Positions 61,599-64,000 of a stretch of DNA of 64,000 nucleotides are shown here, piece by piece. Source of the DNA: Casuarina equisetifolia (lineage: Eukaryota > Streptophyta > Magnoliopsida > Fagales > Casuarinaceae); contig CM052357.1 of the NCBI GenBank assembly GCA_028551475.1, positions 9,657,931 through 9,721,930 of the forward strand, written 5' to 3'. Positions within the stretch are counted from its first letter, which is position 1; each line of letters opens with the position of its first letter. Made by a program: the position numbers and the translations under genes. The notes below the pieces were generated by a model, which saw only the letters and a list, made by a program, of their open reading frames with translations, was not told the DNA's origin and made no database searches.

Positions 61599-61688
61599 AG
61601 CCCAGAGCTAAACGACAATGGGTTCAGTTTCGTGTCAGCCATTGTGAAATGGGCTGGGTCATCCATAGGCTGAAAAATGGACAGCCCA
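61599..61688. promoter_or_regulatory. Three site II (TGGGCT) elements upstream of CIP111
   Basis: AGCCCA at 61599-61604, TGGGCT at 61650-61655 and AGCCCA at 61683-61688 are clustered within 90 bases, about 285-375 bases before the start codon and just beyond the telo-box. TCP factors bind such sites. The cluster fits a ribosome-biogenesis promoter. Confidence 0.5.
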
Positions 61689-61739
61689 GAGTTAACTATG
61701 ATTTGATTTGATTAGATTATTCTAATTTTTAATTTGAGA

Positions 61740-62190
61740 GGGATAATGCATTTTCTTGCTGATTTAACCTGTAAACCATATTTTGACACGGACGTTTTCA
61801 TGATGCCCCTAATAATCAACAAATGGCAGGTACTTTTTCTTGGGTGGATCTTATTTTAATAAGAGCTAGATAAGTCAGTCCACCAACACATCAAATTTAT
61901 TCCACATGTTGGTTTATATACTGATCCATAGTAATACAACGTTTAAGGTGATCACAGGTCTTGCAAATTCCAAAATGAAATGGAGACCATTTGAGCAAGA
62001 AACTAAGAACAGAAGTAACCAATTCTTAATCTCCTTATAAAGCCTTTTAAGGAGTAAGGATACTGTTACTAAAAAAGTTTAAAAAAACTCGGCATCCGAT
62101 ACCAATGCGAGACATATCCAACAAGAACAACGATGGCTGTAGACCCTAATCAATAGGAAAAGCGACGGAGGCATTGGTAAACTTCAAATA
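61740..62190. other. Spacer between CIP111 and the P450
   Basis: AT-rich sequence covering the distal CIP111 promoter and the 3' flank of the P450. I see no further gene. Confidence 0.35.
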
Positions 62191-62193
62191 GAT

Positions 62194-64000
62194 CTACTTC
62201 TTTTCTTCTATGAAGGGAATGGCGCAGAGAGAAACGGCCTTCTTCAACGTGATTCCATATTGCTCAGTCATGTTAAGGGTCTCAGGGGTGAGTCCATTGG
62301 GAAGCTTCCAGTTGAATTTATGTAAAAGGGAAGCCAGAAACAAGTTGACCATTCGGTGAGCCAGTGGCAAGCCGGGGCAAATCCTCCGGCCAGCTCCAAA
62401 TGGTATATATTCGAAATCTCGGCCCTTGAAATCCACGTTGGATGCCAAGAATCGTTCAGGCTTGAATGACAAAGGATCAGTCCAGAACTGAGGATTTCTG
62501 CTGATAGACCAGGCGTTTATTAGAACTTGGGTTCCCTTGCGTATGCTATAACCGCAGACTTCAACGTTGTCTCCTGCTACGTAGGGCAAGAGAAGTGGCA
62601 CGGGCGGGTGAAGACGCAAGGTTTCCCTCACAATCGCTTGGATATATGGAAGTCGATCAATGTCTGATTCTTGAACTTGCCCCTGCGGGCCAATCACTTC
62701 CAAAAGCTCCTCTCTTGCCTTTTGGAACGTTTCAGGGTTATGTAGAAGCTCTGCCATCGCCCATTCTGTAGTTGACCCAGATGTATCACTTCCAGCTATA
62801 AACAAATCCTGTTAAAAAAATTCCATTTTGATTTAGACCCGAGATTTGCACCATCCAAATCAGTAGAATTAAATATGCAGTCATTAACCTAAAAAGTTAG
62901 GAACAAGAGTGCAACACAGCGTGGAATGAGCATAGCCATGACCCAAGCTACGACAGATGGAATATCCGGGGACCAGCAGATTCCTTCAACTAAGCTGCGT
63001 GGCGACTTTGGGGACAACCTCCACTGCATTGTACCACGTGGAGAACGACGAGGACGAGGACGAGGACGAGGCAATGATGTCTGTAAGCTAGTACTATTTC
63101 TTATCATCTAACAGCTCCATTAAGGCGACAAGACGCTTGTGGGGGGCGGGTTGAAATATGTTTTCTTAATTAAGAAAACCAATTAACTATCGACACACAA
63201 ATGAAAAGTGGTTCAACTCATTTCCTTTGACCCGTTTTACATGCTGTCCATCAAAATGGCTTCAACAATTGTTGCGGAAATCGATGAATCACAGTAGTTG
63301 AAGCCATGATGGTGTCTTGCTCATTTTCTAAGGCAAAACTGATTATAAAGGTACTAGTGTTAGGGGTCAGGGCAAGGAACTTAGGTTTAAAAACCTGCAT
63401 GTTCTTAAATTGAATATATAAGCAAGACAATCTCATCATGCAAAAAAAAAAAAAAAAAAACTACCTTTAGGATGGAATTCAAGGCCGTGACATAAAGCCA
63501 ACAAGTGAGTCTAACTGAATTTTTCATTACCATTCACTCAAAAGTGAGAAAAGAGAGTGTCACCTGCGAAATCTCAGGAATTACCATAAATATGAGGTTA
63601 ATGTGACATATGAAAGTAATAAATCCAGAAAACTTTCTTACCAGAATCAAGGGCTTGATATTTTCAATGGTGAAGTCGGACCCTTCTTCTTGACAACGAT
63701 CAAGAAGTACGTCCAAGAAATCACCGTCCCTTGTGCTTTCATCTGACGCTCTTGCTTTCAATCGCTTGGCTATCATCTCATCAAATATCTCATGCAGCCT
63801 CAGATACGAAACCTTTACATGGCGCCTAACTCCCTGCAGGTCAAACCTCTTTAGTATCGGAAAATAGTCCGACAGGTTCGGCTTTCCGGCGTCTTCCATG
63901 ATCCTCCAAACGACATCCTTGAATTCTTGCGCCGTCACGAAGTCCGGGTCAACCATGTCGACGGAGAAGATCGTGTTGGACATCATATTCAACGTGGTGG
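62194..64000 (-). CDS. Cytochrome P450, CYP76 family, 3' portion (cut by window edge)
   Basis: Two exons are seen: 64000-63642 (incomplete at its 5' side) and 62808-62194, separated by an 833-base phase-0 intron (ILE-LEU / ASP-LEU junction). The intron sits directly before the I helix, the usual place in A-type plant P450s. Visible motifs are the I-helix oxygen-binding AGSDTS, the K-helix ExxR in ETLRLHPPVPLL, FKPERF, and the heme loop FGAGRRICPG with its Cys ligand. TTLNMMSNTIFSVD in exon 1 and the whole pattern fit CYP76, a family that includes monoterpenoid 8-hydroxylases. The substrate cannot be told. The enzyme would be anchored in the ER; its membrane anchor is outside the window. The intron contains a GACGAG repeat run at about 63046-63070. 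All catalytic motifs seen are intact. Confidence 0.9.

Overview
This window is nuclear DNA of a flowering plant, most likely a core eudicot and plausibly a woody one. It has spliced genes with GT-AG introns, large AT-rich intergenic stretches full of retrotransposon debris, a plant tRNA-Cys gene, and proteins found only in plants: a PsbP-domain lumen protein, a GARP transcription factor and a CYP76 cytochrome P450. I cannot name the species from the sequence alone.

Layout. Positions 1 to about 17,170 hold no intact gene. They are a block of mutually homologous, decayed non-coding repeats lying in both orientations. The block is interrupted by a 1.67-kb probable copia-type solo LTR (10868-12535) and an 815-bp terminal-inverted-repeat element (13631-14445), and it carries one small unrecognised coding-like relic (about 1121-1384). 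The gene-bearing part then follows in this order: PPD6 (+, 17602-21281), a bZIP17/28-type membrane-tethered transcription factor (-, 22518-25250), an R3H-SUZ nucleic-acid-binding protein (+, 38049-43645), a MYBC1-like GARP factor (-, 46855-47814), a CIP111/AFG2-type double AAA ATPase in ten exons (-, 51039-61315), and the 3' part of a CYP76-type P450 (-, 62194 to beyond 64000). Between the bZIP and R3H genes, at about 29,400-36,400, is a decayed tandem array of a unit carrying tRNA-Cys(GCA). It has one intact tRNA and three broken copies, and was later split by a 3.1-kb LINE-like insertion and a 405-bp solo LTR. Both insertions can be proved by target-site duplications and by empty sites in sister copies.

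How the genes relate. They are not an operon and act in different places: thylakoid lumen (PPD6), ER stress signalling (bZIP17/28), RNA binding (R3H-SUZ), GARP transcriptional control (MYBC1), pre-60S ribosome maturation (CIP111/AFG2) and ER-bound oxidation (CYP76). What ties them together is gene order. From memory of Arabidopsis loci, PPD6-bZIP49-R3H-CIP111 sit together on chromosome 3 and bZIP17-R3H-MYBC1 sit together on chromosome 2. This window holds the union of both sets in one run, which looks like the unduplicated ancestral order.

I found no CRISPR array, virus, toxin gene or prokaryotic-type system. The strongest unusual signals are the tRNA-Cys array, the two insertions dated relative to it, the inverted repeat block, the coding relic inside it, and the telo-box/site II promoter signature of the CIP111 gene.
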